A stretch of DNA of 64,000 nucleotides, taken from the NCBI GenBank assembly GCA_013398295.1, contig VZSF01008486.1:248001-312000 (forward strand). The letters run 5' to 3'. A program made the position numbers and the translations under genes. The DNA is from Chionis minor. Its lineage: Eukaryota > Chordata > Aves > Charadriiformes > Chionididae. The notes beneath the pieces are model-generated. The model saw only the letters and a program-made list of their open reading frames with translations, was not told where the DNA came from and did no database searches. Shown here in pieces: positions 11,711 through 25,000 of this stretch (position 1 is the first letter of the stretch; each line of letters opens with the position of its first letter).

Positions 11711-12675
11711 CCGGCCTGCCCGAGCCGGCGGCGGCGCCGCGGGCCGCGGCGGGAGGGCGGGCGGACGAGGAGGTGAACGTGCTGCTGTGGTGGGAGCCCT
11801 TCGGGCGGCCGCGGCGCACGGCCGACTGCCTGCGGCGCTACAACATCAGCGGCTGCCGCCTCAGCGCCGACCGGAGCCGCTACGGCGAGGCGCGGGCCGT
11901 GCTCTTCCACCACCGCGACCTGGCCCTGCACGGCGCCGAGGCGCTGCCCCGCGGGTCCCCCCCGCGGCCCCCGCGGCAGCTCTGGGTGTGGATGAACTTC
12001 GAGTCGCCCTCGCACTCCCCCGGGCTGCGGGGGCTGGCCGGCCTCTTCAACTGGACCATGTCCTACCGCCACGACTCCGACGTCTTCGTGCCCTACGGCT
12101 ACCTCTACGCCCCGCCGGCGCCCCGGCCCTTCGTGCTGCCCCGCAAGACGCGGCTGGTGGCCTGGGTCATCAGCCACTGGAACGAGGAGCACGCCCGGGT
12201 GCGCTACTACCGCCAGCTGAAGGAGCACCTGGCCATCGACGTGTACGGGGCGCGGGGGCTGGCGCTGGCCGAGGGCGGCGTGGTGGAGACTGTCTCGCCC
12301 TACAAGTTCTACCTGGCCTTCGAGAACTCCATCCACCAGGACTACATCACTGAGAAGCTCTGGAGAAATGCCTTCGCCGCCAGCGCCGTGCCCATCGTCC
12401 TCGGTCCCCGCAGGGCCAACTACGAGCGCTTCATCCCCCCGGACTCCTTCATCCACGTGGACGACTTCCCCAGCCCCCGGCTGCTGGCCACCTACCTGAA
12501 ATTCCTCGATAAAAGCAAACCCAACTACAGGAGGTATTTTGCCTGGAGGAAGAAGTACGAGGTCCACGTCACCTCCTTCTGGGACGAGCATTTCTGTAAG
12601 GTTTGCGAGGCCGTGAGGGCAGCCGGGAATCAAATCAAGACGGTACGAAATCTGGCCAGCTGGTTTGAAAGCTGA
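11711..12675 (+). CDS. FUT4: Alpha-1,3-fucosyltransferase, FUT4-type, 5' end in gap
   Basis: Golgi glycosyltransferase of family GT10. It moves fucose from GDP-fucose to O-3 of GlcNAc in N-acetyllactosamine chains, giving Lewis x type epitopes (CD15/SSEA-1). The frame is open for 320 codons from 11713 to a TGA at 12673-12675. Visible in order (fragment numbering): WWEPFG at 26-31; DCxxxYNISGC with an N-glycosylation sequon at 44; the acceptor motif HHRD at 66-69; a second sequon NWT at 113; the GDP-fucose-binding signature beginning YKFYLAFENS and continuing through DYITEKLWRNA at 197-220; HVDDFP; a paired-cysteine FCKVC near the C-terminus; and the ending NLASWFES, which closely matches the end of mammalian FUT4 and not FUT7 or FUT9. 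The single uninterrupted exon fits the FUT3-7 group. The cytoplasmic tail, signal-anchor and stem, and the start codon, must be in or before the N gap. GC content is extreme up to about 12490, then falls sharply. Another close FUT paralogue is possible but less likely. Confidence 0.93.
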
Positions 12676-13990
12676 TGTTGCTGGTGGGTGAGCCTTGCCC
12701 GGGCAGCCTGTGCCAGCAGTGGACTGCGTGGCGGCGTAGGGAAGGACGGTGCTGGGAGAGATCGTTAGCCAAGGTGGCACGCAGAAGGCTGTCATCCATG
12801 AGAGAAGCACACAGGTACAGGTAAACAAGCTGTGAAAAGCCTACAAGAGGAAGATTTTTATTACAGCACAAAATCGTGGAAGTACAGAGGAACAGTCAGG
12901 CAAAATGATTCTTTAAAGAGCAGAGTTAAATTTCCAGAAGTCCTACAGATCTTGAAACCTTTACAGTTGTGCACAGCTTGACATAAATAACTGATGCCAA
13001 GTTCTTCAGCCGCACAGCTGAAACCAATTTTGTCGGCTATGACAGCTTCCTGGACCATGAAACTTTCTTCTGCTTACAGGAGATATGTGATCAGTGCTGG
13101 CTTTCTGTACTTTGAGGATGAAAGTGAATATTTTTCAGTGATTATCATGTGTGTGAAAGCTATTGCTGACAAATTCTGAGCCGCGAGTGTTGAACGTAAG
13201 AATGTAATGATACGGTAGCACTTTTTAGCAATGTTTGAGATTGCAGCAGCCAACTAATAATGCTTTGAGCCAAATAATAATTCCGTGTAGGAAAAAGTGT
13301 ATGGAGGGGACTGGATCTGAGTGGAACAAACAGCTCAGATGATGTATAGTATTTCTTCTCGGCTTGACAAAACCATAGGCACGTTTATCCTGTGTGAAGG
13401 TGAAGAAGTACAGGGAGGGGCAGACAAAAAAAAAAAAAAAGTTGGAACGTTTTGACCTTCCCTTTATTCAGGAACTAGAAAATGTTTACAGGAATCTGCA
13501 TGTTTTTTTCTGCAGAATTACTGCCATGTAGGAATAAACAGGGAAAAGCTCAGAACTACAGGGTTTTTATTACTGTATTGAATATGTATACAGAAAGGCT
13601 AACTTACTTCTCTGGTATTATGAGGCTGTCCTGTTGTGTAGTGATTGTTTTGGTTTATGGCATGCGTTTTTAAAAATTCTGGTGGGTGACAGACTGCTCA
13701 GAATGCCACTTTGCTGTTTGTAAAATAATTATTACCAAAAAAACGCCCCCCCCAAAACTCAAGTCCTGAATCACTCTCTTTCAAAAAGAAATCTGCTGTA
13801 GAGAGTAAGATCTAGACTGTTGGTAAAACAGAGGTGGAATGAGGAAAGAACATGAAAAGGGAAAGATTTCCTGGTGGGTTTTTTTTTTCCTTTGGTTTTG
13901 AGGGTTTTTTCCAGCCCAGTTTTTAAATCAATAAATAGGTTCCTGAGATAAAACTTCCTTCTCTGAGTGCCTACCGGGAACATTTACAGT
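12676..13990 (+). other. Probable FUT4 3' untranslated region
   Basis: AT-richer sequence follows the stop codon with no new gene. Candidate AATAAA polyadenylation signals lie at 13533-13538 and 13930-13935. I infer a 3' UTR because FUT4 has an intronless coding region and mammalian FUT4 has a long 3' UTR. The actual cleavage site cannot be fixed from sequence. Confidence 0.4.
13533..13538 (+). terminator. Candidate poly(A) signal AATAAA
   Basis: First canonical hexamer downstream of the FUT4 stop that I found, about 860 bases past it, followed by a T-rich stretch. A second hexamer at 13930 is an alternative. Confidence 0.25.
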
Positions 13991-16900
13991 AGTTACTCCC
14001 TTTCAGCCTCTGCCATTTTGCTGGAGTCTTCGTAGTAGTCAGTGTGTGGTTACTTTTTGGTTACGTGTGATCTTGCTTGGTGAAATCCAGAAGGAAACTT
14101 CCATTGCAATTACATGTCCTCAGACAGCTGAGTGTTCCCTGCCCTTTGCAACTATAAAGTTTGGTGGCAAAAAATGATAACCCACAAGAGTCTTGCACAA
14201 AAGATTAAGGGATTCGTCCGGCTCCTATTTAAGGAGCTGGATAATCCATGGATTTACCGAAAGGCTTCACTAGGAATAAAATTACGGGCATAGAACAGGT
14301 GTGGAGAAAAAAGTCAGTTGCAAATAAACAACGGGCATCAGAACAGGTGAGTTAACTGGCATTTGTGGTTAGAAAAGGATTAGGTTCGACAAGCAATAAG
14401 GGGGTGTTGGGTAGATGCTCTCTAGATCTGTGAGCTGACAGCCTATGGTAATTTATTTTGAATTAGATGTTCCCTGTGAGTGGGTAAGCAGAGAACTAAA
14501 GATTATTGAAAAAGTATTTCTCTGCCGTGGCTAACGTATGCATATCATTAACAGTAATAGCTAAGTGTCAGGATAATAAAATCTCTCTCCCTTTCAATTA
14601 CCTTTTTTTTTTTCTATTTGGTTTTTGTCATGGTTCACATAAATGTACACAAAAAAATGATCTTAAAAGTGGTGAATTAATATTTAAGATTGCACTGCTT
14701 TTTATCGGCCTGCTGAAACTAGTGCCCTCCTAGATTTTTTAGCATTTTCTGAAAAGTTTCCAGACACACAATTCTTCTCTTTAATCATTATTAGTGCCAC
14801 AGGCTACAGGAGCATCCGAATTTCCAAAGATCGCAAAGGATACTTTTTTCTCAGCCTAAGAAAAGCATGTGAAATCTCTGATGAGCAAGAGTTTTGTAAA
14901 AAGAGCTATGCAATAATTAAAGCATCATGTTTGAGTAAGATGTTCACAGTTGTGCTGTATTTGTAAGTTATGCATTGGGTATATTCAAGAATTGTATAAA
15001 GAAAAGTGCAGTCCGGTACTAATTATTGCAGAGCTCTTGCTTTGGGAGAAAAGAACCTTTTCTGGTTTCATAGTTGTTGCATTAGCATTTGCGCACTTTT
15101 CCTTTTAGATTTTGGAGGAAATTCAGCCCTGCTCTACAGCTGCTGAAGTCGGTAGTGCAGCATCTCTGTATATCTGGTTTGTTTTTTGGCTCATCCGCTC
15201 CACGGGCTAGTAGTTAGCGTGCTGTTACGGGCTGAGGACTGGCTTTTGAAACTGGCTTTGTAGAGCCCAAGTTCAATGGTGAATAAAAAGTTTGAGCAAA
15301 TTGGATTGTAGATTAGGTACGAGACTCCACAAGGTATTGCGGGTGATGTGTATAATCCATCTCTAAGTTAAGCAAATGTATTTTCTATTTTAAGTAGAAA
15401 GCACTGCTCTAGTACATTTTGATAAAGTGATTTATTCCATGCCTTAAAGTACCGGGGTGGAGGGAGAGAAAGGAAGACCATTATCTCCTGGTTTTTATAA
15501 GGAGAAGAAATAATACTACTTTTTGATTATGGTATAAATGGAATAGAGAATTATGTGATCCTTTAAATTACATGTTGTATCTCAGGGAGTTTTATACGGT
15601 AAAGTCTGGTAATCTTCATAGAATGAAATAACTTTGTATTAATTATTTAGATTGACTCTCAATAAAAGAAAGGAAGTAGCACAAAATGACCCTATTTTTT
15701 TATTTCATCTTCTCTCCGTGTTATGAAAACTGTAGAAAACTGCTTTTTAAAGATAATTTATTTATTTTCATGTTTGTTTAATCAATAGAAGTGGCTGATT
15801 GTTCTCGGAGTAGTCAGACCATCTGAGGTTAGGAATGAAACCTGGTTATGCCAGGGGAAAAATATTTTCATAGGAGAGGCTGTACAGAGTTATTTTCCCT
15901 ATGAAAAGGAGCATTTATTGAAGTTGGATGTCTGCTGGAAAAATGTCATTTCAAACAAAACCAAAAACCAAACTTTCTCTTGACCTGCAGAGAATTTGAA
16001 TGCGGTTGGATTTCCCCCTCCCTTAAATTTCAAAATGAAATGGAGATTGTGCTTGTTTTGACATTCAGCAGGTAGTGCTGTGGCTGCCTTTTTAGCTGCA
16101 GCTTTCGTGATTGCTTACCTCTCTCTTTACTCATCTTCTGTTCTGCTTAGTGCAGAGTGTTGAGAAATTTCAGCATTTCTGAAACTTCCTGCCCAGCTAG
16201 GATGGCTAAGTGCCACAGTCCTGGCTTTTCTAATCCTCAGGTGACTGATGTATCACCATCATGGTTAACTTTTGGAAGCAGAGCTTAAACTGACTGCTTG
16301 TTTACTCGTGCTTGAGAGGGGCAACGTTTCTTTGCTGGTTTTCCGCATGTGATCGAACTCTGGGCTGGGGGAAACTGGTGGAAATATTTTTCTGCCAAAC
16401 ATTGAGTGCCATTTGTTCAAGCTTGTTTGGTGACTCTTTAAGAAGAGATTAAACTCCCTTGCACAGCGCTCTGTCCAACAGGCATGTAAACTGCTATTTG
16501 TTTCAAGAGTGCAAATAGTCCTTTGTAAGGAGCATAGAGCTTGCTAAACCCAAAATCTGTTGATGACAACACAATGACTTAACATGGATTGAAGTGGTAT
16601 TTAACTAAAGATAAATCAGGATCCCAGTATAAAAGCATATTTCTAATCAGTAAAAAAAAAATTCTTTGATTAACTCAGGCATCACTTGCAACCAACTCTA
16701 ACAGCTATGATTTGTGTAATTCTGTATTTTCTTCTGTATGGTTATTTTAAAAACAATACTTGAGGCCACAGTATCTGTGTCTACTCTATATTCTGCAGAT
16801 GTTTTTTCTTTATGATCTTGAGCTACTTACTCAAGCCTAAATTTGGCATAGCGATGGCTATTCCTGAGGGTCTCACTCCAAAGAATAGCCGAGAAGAGTA

Positions 16901-19900
16901 GGACAAAGCCTGTTTTTGAGGAGTGCTTTGCGAGATGCAGGGATTTGGCACCGCCGGCAGTAAGGTGTTCACCGTGTTCAGAAAGCATTCTGGAGCTTTT
17001 CAGTGGAAATTTTAAGGAGTAAGTATTTTTTTCTAAGCCTCTAAAGTCCTTCAATGATTTTTAGGTCCTTGGAATTAAAATTGCATTGATTTAAATTTTG
17101 CAAAGAGAGTTAAAATTGTACTTTATGTCAGTAATGCTCAATATTTTAATACTATTCTTTTAATAGCTATCAAAAGATGGTCCAAAATTTGAAACCTGGA
17201 ACACGACTTGCATTTCTCTTTATTTATTCAACCGTCTTCGGAAGTTAATCGGCCCATGGCTTGGCTGTATGTATTGTGAAAGACAATTCTGCTTTTCCGT
17301 CCTCAAAGCTGCCACTGGAATAAAAGATGCTGTAGGTGTTTGGGATGGCGGGAAGGTAAGTGCAGGAAGGGACGGAGCACCAGCAGTGCCCGAGCTGTGA
17401 CGTACTGCAGCTCTGGGATCCTGATCACAGGAGGAGTGCCTAGGACTGGACATGGGCCATCTTGTTTACGAGCAGAGGGCAGAAAGATGGTTGCAAACAT
17501 TAAGATTATCGAATTGTCAATGCGTTTTGGTCCATTTATAACGCTGCCAAATAATTTTGTGCGGTGTTAAAGGTTGGTGATTCATTTGAAGCAAGCACAA
17601 CAGGACTGCATGAAATACAGCAAAATAATTGTCCTAAAGACATTGGATTTAAAATGGAAAAATGATACAGAAATAAAAAATAAAACAAAAAAGGATAAAG
17701 AATGGCTTGCAATTGCAGGAAAGCATGGATATATGTTTTAAATTCTTAACTATGAGCAAAAAGGATTTTCTTGGAAAAGCTGACTCTTGCCCCAATTAAA
17801 AGCAGAGAACGTTGTTTCAGAGTTATGCTTGTGCTCATGCTTACATCTGTTTCTGAATAGGAGTGGCCTCCTGAGATTAAGGCAGAGCGCTCAATGTTCT
17901 TATTTCCCTTCCAGTCCCAAAGCTACATTTTGCTTGGCTTAAGCTAGTTTCCCTTCTCTGTCCTCCACACGTTGCTCCTCAAACGTGCACAGGCCTGTGG
18001 CTCTGATGGTGTCCTGCTTTGGAGGGAAGAGCTTCTCACTTTGGACAAGCAGAGCTAAGAAGAGACAAGTTAATACATGGACGTTTGCTGAGAACTTTGG
18101 TCGGATTTCGCCATACTGGGACAAATACAAGCAACCGGTAGAGGCTGAAGACAAACCAGAGAAGCATGTTTTTACAGTAGTAGAGACCCCAGCCTGGAAT
18201 GAAGCATCTCATCAAATTTTAAGGCTGAGACTCTACTTTGCGACTTTCCTATTTATTGGTGAAGATTATTTTATCAGGTACCCCTGAAGATTCCCACTGC
18301 TATATTATCTCGGAGTCGACTATTCATAGAGGCGGACTATGAACACAAAGAATCCATTCAGTATGTCTGTGCTGTGAAAAAATGAGCTAGGTTAATTACA
18401 GCAGAATTTGTGCTGGATTTGGGCTCTGATAAAGCACCATCGGGCATATTAATGAAAAAACACAGGTTCACCCTCCTGCCTGTTACAGTAACTGCGGTGA
18501 GGACGGTTTTCTGACCGGAATCCTTGGAGAAAAGCTGAATTACTCTTCGTCAGAATTCAGAGTGGCGTTTCATTCCATTGTGCTGCCACTATGTCAAACC
18601 TGGATTTTATTCTTCAATACAGATATTACATGTATTCTACCATTTCACAAAAGTACTTTAAAATAATAACAAGAATTTAGAGGTATATTTCACTGATGTA
18701 ACTGCGAAAAGGAAGTTGTTTGTGGATTTATAGCACTGAGCTGTAAAAGTTTATGCTGTAGTTGTGGACAAGTTATTTGAGAACGTAGGGCTGGTCTGAA
18801 GCCCTGGGTCCTGTCTTCTGCAGGCTTTGCTTTAGGTCCTCTGGGGCTGATCCTCACTTTTGCAGGAGCCCATTTGATTTCCAGAGATAATCCAGGCGTG
18901 CACAGTGCATCCCGGGCTTCATCTCCTTGTTTCTGCCTCTGCCCTTGCATGACAAAAAGAGGAGGACAAGGCTGCTGCCAGCTCTTCTGCCTCTTGTCTT
19001 GCAATCTTCTGTCCCTTTCCCATCCTTGTTCCGGATGATGCTCTTAGTGCTGCATGAGGGTGAAGATGGGAACGTCCATGAGAGCCAGCGTGTGTGTGAG
19101 CTTCAGTGTGCAGCAGGTTAATGAACGGAAAGAGGGAGAGAGATCTTCCTGGGCACGTTTCCCAACATAAAACCTTCTTAAACCTTTGGAAGAAAAATGA
19201 CTGGCGAAAGGCAGATGACTGGAAAGAAAGGCAAGGGGAGGCACAGGCTAGTTTCAGTCCCTTTTCCCACCTGGAGAATTGCTAGTTGATCTAGGATCAT
19301 TGTAGGAGAGGAGAGAAAATGCATCCCCTCTCTTTCCCTCTGTCTGGAGTCGCCTCTGGTGAAGCACAACTGCCCGGAGGAATATGAGCCTTCCAAAATG
19401 TCGCAGAAGCAGTAATCCAACTGAAACTATGGCTACTTGTTGGAAGGTTAAGGTGCTTATGACTCCATTTAACGTCAGTAGCTTTGACACAGCTGTCATT
19501 GGAAACAGGGTTTCGCTCCGCTTGTATCTGCCCTCAGCAATGGATAAAATTAATCACTACAAATTATGCTTTCTCCAGAGTGCTGAGTTCTTGTCAAGTT
19601 ATTAAGGTAACTTAATCCTACAAGTTATAACTGTTTTCTTTATTTTTGTCCTCAGTGCTGAATATTCAGTTTTCAATCAAATCCCCATTATATCTTGTAA
19701 AACCTGCTAGGAGAGGACTAGGATGGCTGTGCTCAGCATGAGAAGGTACAGGGTGTGTATCAGCAGCAAAAGAAAGGAGGCAATTCACATCAATAAAACC
19801 AGAAAAGGAGAGGTTAGCCGGGACAGAAATAGCAACTGAGATGTTCCCTAGGAGACCGCCAATTACTTTGAAAAAAACAGAGTCTGGTTTGTTTCTCTTG

Positions 19901-22900
19901 TTTTATTTCCGTATTAACCCTAGAGGGAAAGATGCTTCCTGGAACTCCACTGATTCCAGCAGTCCCTTTGTGGGTAACCTCTCCTGTAGGAGGTCTCTTT
20001 CTTGCTTTGGAGTTTATGAATAACTAGAAATATGAGGTCAAGCTCTCAAGTGATGGAAACCAGCAAGCCCACCTTTATCTCCCAAGGTGCTTCGTTTCAT
20101 TCTTGGAATATTGTGTACCAATTAAGTCTTCTGAAAGCCACATTAAAAAAATAGCTTCAGGTTTATAGACCACATCATTCCTTTGGTTTTGGTATTTATT
20201 TTTCCCTTCAGATTTTTTACCTGAAGTTGTGTTGTAGTCGGTCATTAGGGTTTAGACTTTTCTGTTTTGACTAATAAAGAAGTCTTTAAAGTGGGGAGTA
20301 ATCTACAGGAGCTGGTGAGTTATTAGTAAACAATATTTTTTCTGTGCCCATCGATACAGAGGAGAGGAAATCTGGCCTCCTGCTCAGAGTCAAGGAGTGA
20401 GGAAGACCCATGTTCTTGTTACAGCTCTGCTTCATGGTGGGCTGCAGATCACTGAGAAGCAATAGTGGGATACCATTAACAACTGGTTTGCCAGGAGTGA
20501 TCCAAAGTCCAGTGCACCCCCCAGAACTCTCTCTTCTTACCCCATTCAAGTTGCTGATAAATTCTGCCTGGCCCTTGCAGCAATGACGTACGGGGCTTTG
20601 GGGATGTACCCCGTGCCTGCTCTCTGCTGAGTGGCAGCAGCAGGAGAGGTGGGAGAGAGCGATGGGAGGATTCTGGTCCATGTTTCTCTCCATGCAGTAT
20701 GTGGACAGATGCTGAAGCTTGGGGCATCCTCTGCCCCTTCTGGATCACTGGCTTCGGTCATTCTGGAGCAGCCCCCAAGGGCACCGTCACCGCGGGTGGT
20801 ATGACTGAGTGGCAGACCTGGGCTTGACTCCTTCTGTGAGATAGAGAAGATAAACAAATGTCACCAAAGATTTTTTTTATTTTTTTTTTTAAGTTGCTGA
20901 AGTACGTTGCACGCCATTGCCTAAAGAATTTGAGAAATGCAAAGAACTTCACAACAAAACACAAGTGGAGACCCTTTTGGTCACAGGCAGAGACTTTTCC
21001 ATAGCTTCAGAATGTTCCCATGCCTAAAACCTGCAGAAACAAGCCGGAAAAGCCCCGTAAGCTTTTTCCCACGTGCAGCAGCCGGAATAGAGCAGGAGAA
21101 AGCAAGGACATCACCAAGGCTGTAAAAGAAATGTGTTAGATGGTAAGCTTGCAGGGGCCTGGTGACCTGACCGGGGCTGGGGCTGAGCGTGTTCCCTTTG
21201 GATCTCACCTCTGGGAGTAACTTTACCCTGAGCAGACAAGCAAGATACGTGATCCACTCAGCCTCTAGGTTGAGTGTCAGCAGTAGGACTGCCGGGACAC
21301 TGAACAACGAGTTAAGGTTCATCTCTGGTGTTTCAGAAGAAAGATGAATCTCACTCCTCCTTTTTGTAGATGTGGCGTGGTGTCCTGGAGCTGGTTACTC
21401 ACCTGCAACATACTGAGGGAAAAATCCTCTTCCCTCTGTTGTCCTAAGGGCAGAAGTGATGTTAACCAACCTTTTTGGACAGCCAATGGTCCTACAACTC
21501 TATAAGCTCTTAACAGCTGTCTAATATTTCCAGCTGGTGAAGCTATGGACTCTTTAAATAGTGTCTGGATAGATTTTTTACAGTTTTAAATGTTTTTTTT
21601 CTGTTCCTATTGCTGTAGTGATTGATGCCCTGTGCACTTATCTGTTACATTTCTGCTGGGGGCAATCTTCCACATCTTGCTCCCATTTCGCTCTTAACGG
21701 ACTGCTCACCAGCTCAGCCGCTTGGGCAGGTTAGGCTGGTCTGGTGGGTTGTGATATCCAACGGAAAAGTAGTGTCATGAAACTACAGGTACATATGTGA
21801 TTTTCTTTTTTGGTGGCCTTTTGTGATTGCAGGTAGCCAGGCTGTGGAGTTAGCAAGTGGCTGCGAAGAAAAGGAACGTGAGATGAAGAACTGAATGACG
21901 TATCTCCTTACCTTAACCGAAGCTAATCACACCCAGACCCCATGCTCGCATCTACCCGGCGGCTGCAGAGACAGACCTGACCGTTTGGTTCAGCTCTGCG
22001 TGATGCCTCCTCCGCCCAGGTGTCCCTGTGCCCCCCTCTGCATCTTGTAGCTCGTTTAAACACGTGCAAAAGCAGCGTTACTTGTGGGTGCGCTGCCTCT
22101 GCACAGACAGGCAGGAAGGTCAATGGCAGATCATATATTACCCCATGCCCTTAACCAAGCCCATAAGCCAAACCCACAGATTAGCGCAGATACCTGCAGA
22201 TACGCCTTTCATGGACCTCAGAAAAGCTCTATAATTTCGGCCATCTCCTGTTTGCTTGCTCACGAATGACCTCATTGATATTACAAAAGCTACTTTAAGA
22301 AGGCAGAGTGTTATATTGTCCATAGAGAAAGTAGTTTGCTTTCTTTTCGCTAATGTTAACAGCTGGAGTAAGTGCAGGCTGCCAAAAAAATAAACCAAAA
22401 TCAAACCCCAACTGGCTGCTTGGGATATTGCTCAGCCACATGCTGCTTGTATTGTTCTGTCAACATACATGGATCCTGTGGATTTCACAAGTGACTTTGG
22501 AATATATAGAGTGTCATCAGCTCTTGTGGAAATTCCTGCTTATTATTAGTCTAGACCACGCTATATGCTAGGAAGCTGTCGATTTGAGCAAGGCTTTTAA
22601 AAATAGATAAACTTCTCTGGGTCATGTCCATCTCTCTTGGTCCGGATTAGGATCAGTCTACTAAATCATGCTGGGAGAGCAAGATTACTGCACTGGTGTA
22701 CTGTGCTCTGCTGCTTTTGCATGTCTGGCACGGTCTAGCAACTTCAAGGCTGCCACAAAAATACGTGCAAATGAGCATAGAAATAGAACAGATTTCATCA
22801 GTTCAGCTGAAATTGTCCCTTCGTAACCTGTAGGTTAAAACTTAAGAATGAAGAGGATAATTTCAAACGGTTTATCTGAAATTACATAAATAAAAAGCAG

Positions 22901-24180
22901 CTTTGGGACTGTGAGCCTGCTGTCTTGTGTTCAAGTGATTCTACTGTCACTTCCAGTTAGAAGTTTAAATTTGACCCTTTTGGCTTCAAGACAGACCAGG
23001 GAGGAGTCCATATGCTAAGGCAGGACTTGCTTGATAGAATGCAAGTAAGAAGTGGACAATTAAATTCCTCACTACCCTGTGATTTACTGGTCATCGCTTT
23101 TTAGGCTGGATGGCAGGTCCGTCTCTGACAAGGTGGAGGTTATGAGGTTCTGTACTTGCAAACTCATTTTTGCTGCTCTTCAGGTGAAACCAGAGCTCCT
23201 AACCAGTATGTATGTATTTACAGCTTTAATGTGTCATATGGATGCATATGCTGATTCCCTGTGGCTTTAATTTGAAGTTTATTATGAAAGAGCAGCACGG
23301 ATATAATTTCTACATTTTACAAACGTGTGAGTTTGTTTCAAGATGCTTCAGCACCAAAGATCCCACCGTCAAAGCAGACTGCTGTACCATTAAGACTTAG
23401 ACCCGGAAGGACTTGGGCATTTCACTTGCTGTTGAAATTAAACCTGATTTGCACATGTGAAGGAATCTCTATTTATTTCAGGAAGTCAGTGTACAGAAAC
23501 TGGCTTTTATTGACATACCAGGTTTCCCCTTTTGAGCCGGAGAAGTGTCTGTGTGAGGCTACTGGTGTGCCAGCTGAAACACGTCCTGGTAGTCTGGGCT
23601 GTAGTGAGGGCAAGCGAGAAGGTTAAGGAACGGTGGGGAAAAATGAACAGAGAGGGATATGAGGGAGGCAGGATCTGAGCTGGTGCAACTGGGATCCAGG
23701 AGCCGCTTGTTTCTCATGCTTGCTGGCAAGAGGTACAGCACCTGTGGGCAGGGGCTTTCAGCTCCTGGGAGCCTGGGAGAGCCTGGGAGAGCCTGGATGA
23801 TGTGGCAGGGCCAGACCCTGGAAGAAGTGGCTGCTGGGGAGGGACCTGGGGCAGACATCAGGCAGGGACCTGCTTCAAGTGCTGTCTCCCATCCCCATCC
23901 CCTGCATTTTGCTTTTGAGAGGAACCTTGCAGGACAACAAAGATGGGAATGTCTCCTTCGCGCCAGAGCTTCCCCGTAAGTTTGACCTGGTTCAGTTCAA
24001 GGCGTCTATTCACCCAAGACTCACCAAAGCGCAAGGGGAATCTCTCCAGGGACTTTCTTTGTGTACCACCCTGTGAGAAAGTGCTGTGTTTGCCTACATG
24101 GCCACAGAAATTATCGCAGGGGACGCCGCAATAGGACTGCTCCAACACTAACCGGTGTGACGGCGCTGACGTGGTGTTTG
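13991..24180. other. Long repeat-poor non-coding stretch
   Basis: About 10 kb with no recognisable transposon, exon or RNA gene. The open frames are short and overlap in opposite strands. The absence of repeats could reflect old, unrecognisable sequence or conserved non-coding DNA; the two cannot be told apart without alignment. Confidence 0.45.
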
Positions 24181-24257
24181 TTCTGGAAGCAGCAGAAAGT
24201 GAGATAAGGTCAAACTGTTCTTTCCATGCACACTGTTTACATTGTACTAGCTTAGTA

Positions 24258-24281
24258 TATACTTAGTATATACTAAGTATA
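24258..24281. repeat. 24-bp perfect palindrome
   Basis: The core CTTAGTATATACTAAG (24262-24277) extends by four complementary bases on each side, giving a perfect 24-bp palindrome. It overlaps a direct duplication of CTTAGTATATA. Confidence 0.8.
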
Positions 24282-24299
24282 CATATATAGTATGGATTT

Positions 24300-25000
24300 A
24301 ACAAAGTTTGATGGTAAATGCGACAGTGTTTTAACAAGATTTGGGATGGCAAGGCCCACTTGGTTATTTACTGCGGAGAGGACAGGGTCAGACAGAGCTG
24401 TCAGGGAGACCCTCACATTAAGTCATAAGGTTCAGGAAGGAGCCCCTTGTCTTCGAAACTCCTTTACGGAGAGGAGTCTGGGTGCAGCTGGATCCAGTCC
24501 TAGTCCCAGACTTGCTCAACAGTTTATGTCTAAAGGATTATATATGCGCAATCGATCCTTTATGTCACTTAGCTAACATTACAAAGTTCAGTATCTTTTA
24601 GTCACTTACCGAGGATGTATTGCGGCAAGGAATCTCTGAACCTTGAGGAGTAACCTTGAGGGCATCCCTACTCGAGGGGAGAACCTGGCGTGCACCCACT
24701 GCTGTTCAGGAGAGCTCAAATCTTGGTCTGTCCATTGTTTATGGGGGTGAGATGACTGACCTATGGTCATATCTGCATATAGACCACAGAATCAGCATTG
24801 CTCAAGTTAGTCCTTGGCTGTTGTGTTGTTATCTGTCTCCCCAAAACTACATTGAGCCCTGGGTGCCACCATCACGACTACAGTCACCCATTATGACCAC
24901 TATGGGTGGTTATCTCTTGGGCAGGGTTAAAGGAGGAGAAGATCAGGTTGGTGCCTGGGGTGGCGAGGGGAGCACATGGTGACAGGAGGATAGGCTTCTA
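24300..25000. mobile_element. Possible LTR-derived segment (uncertain)
   Basis: The text style around 24340-24740 (for example GACAGGGTCAGACAGAGCTG, then GGATTATATATGCGCAAT as a TATA-like region, then ACCTTGAGGGCATCCC) recalls avian retroviral LTRs. No clear TG...CA ends or target duplication were found. Treat as unclassified interspersed sequence until compared with a repeat library. Confidence 0.25.

Noticed and set aside
11118..12353. Long + strand frame (411 codons) crossing the gap in a different frame from FUT4
   Set aside because: It reads through Ns and then out of frame through the GC-rich FUT4 exon, giving low-complexity Ala/Arg/Pro; it is a shadow of FUT4.
11338..12828. Antisense frame of 496 codons opposite FUT4
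   Set aside because: It spans the N run and owes its length to the stop-poor GC-rich exon; no family motif.
17985..18287. 100-codon + frame as a possible exon
   Set aside because: No recognisable domain, and overlapped by a minus-strand frame.
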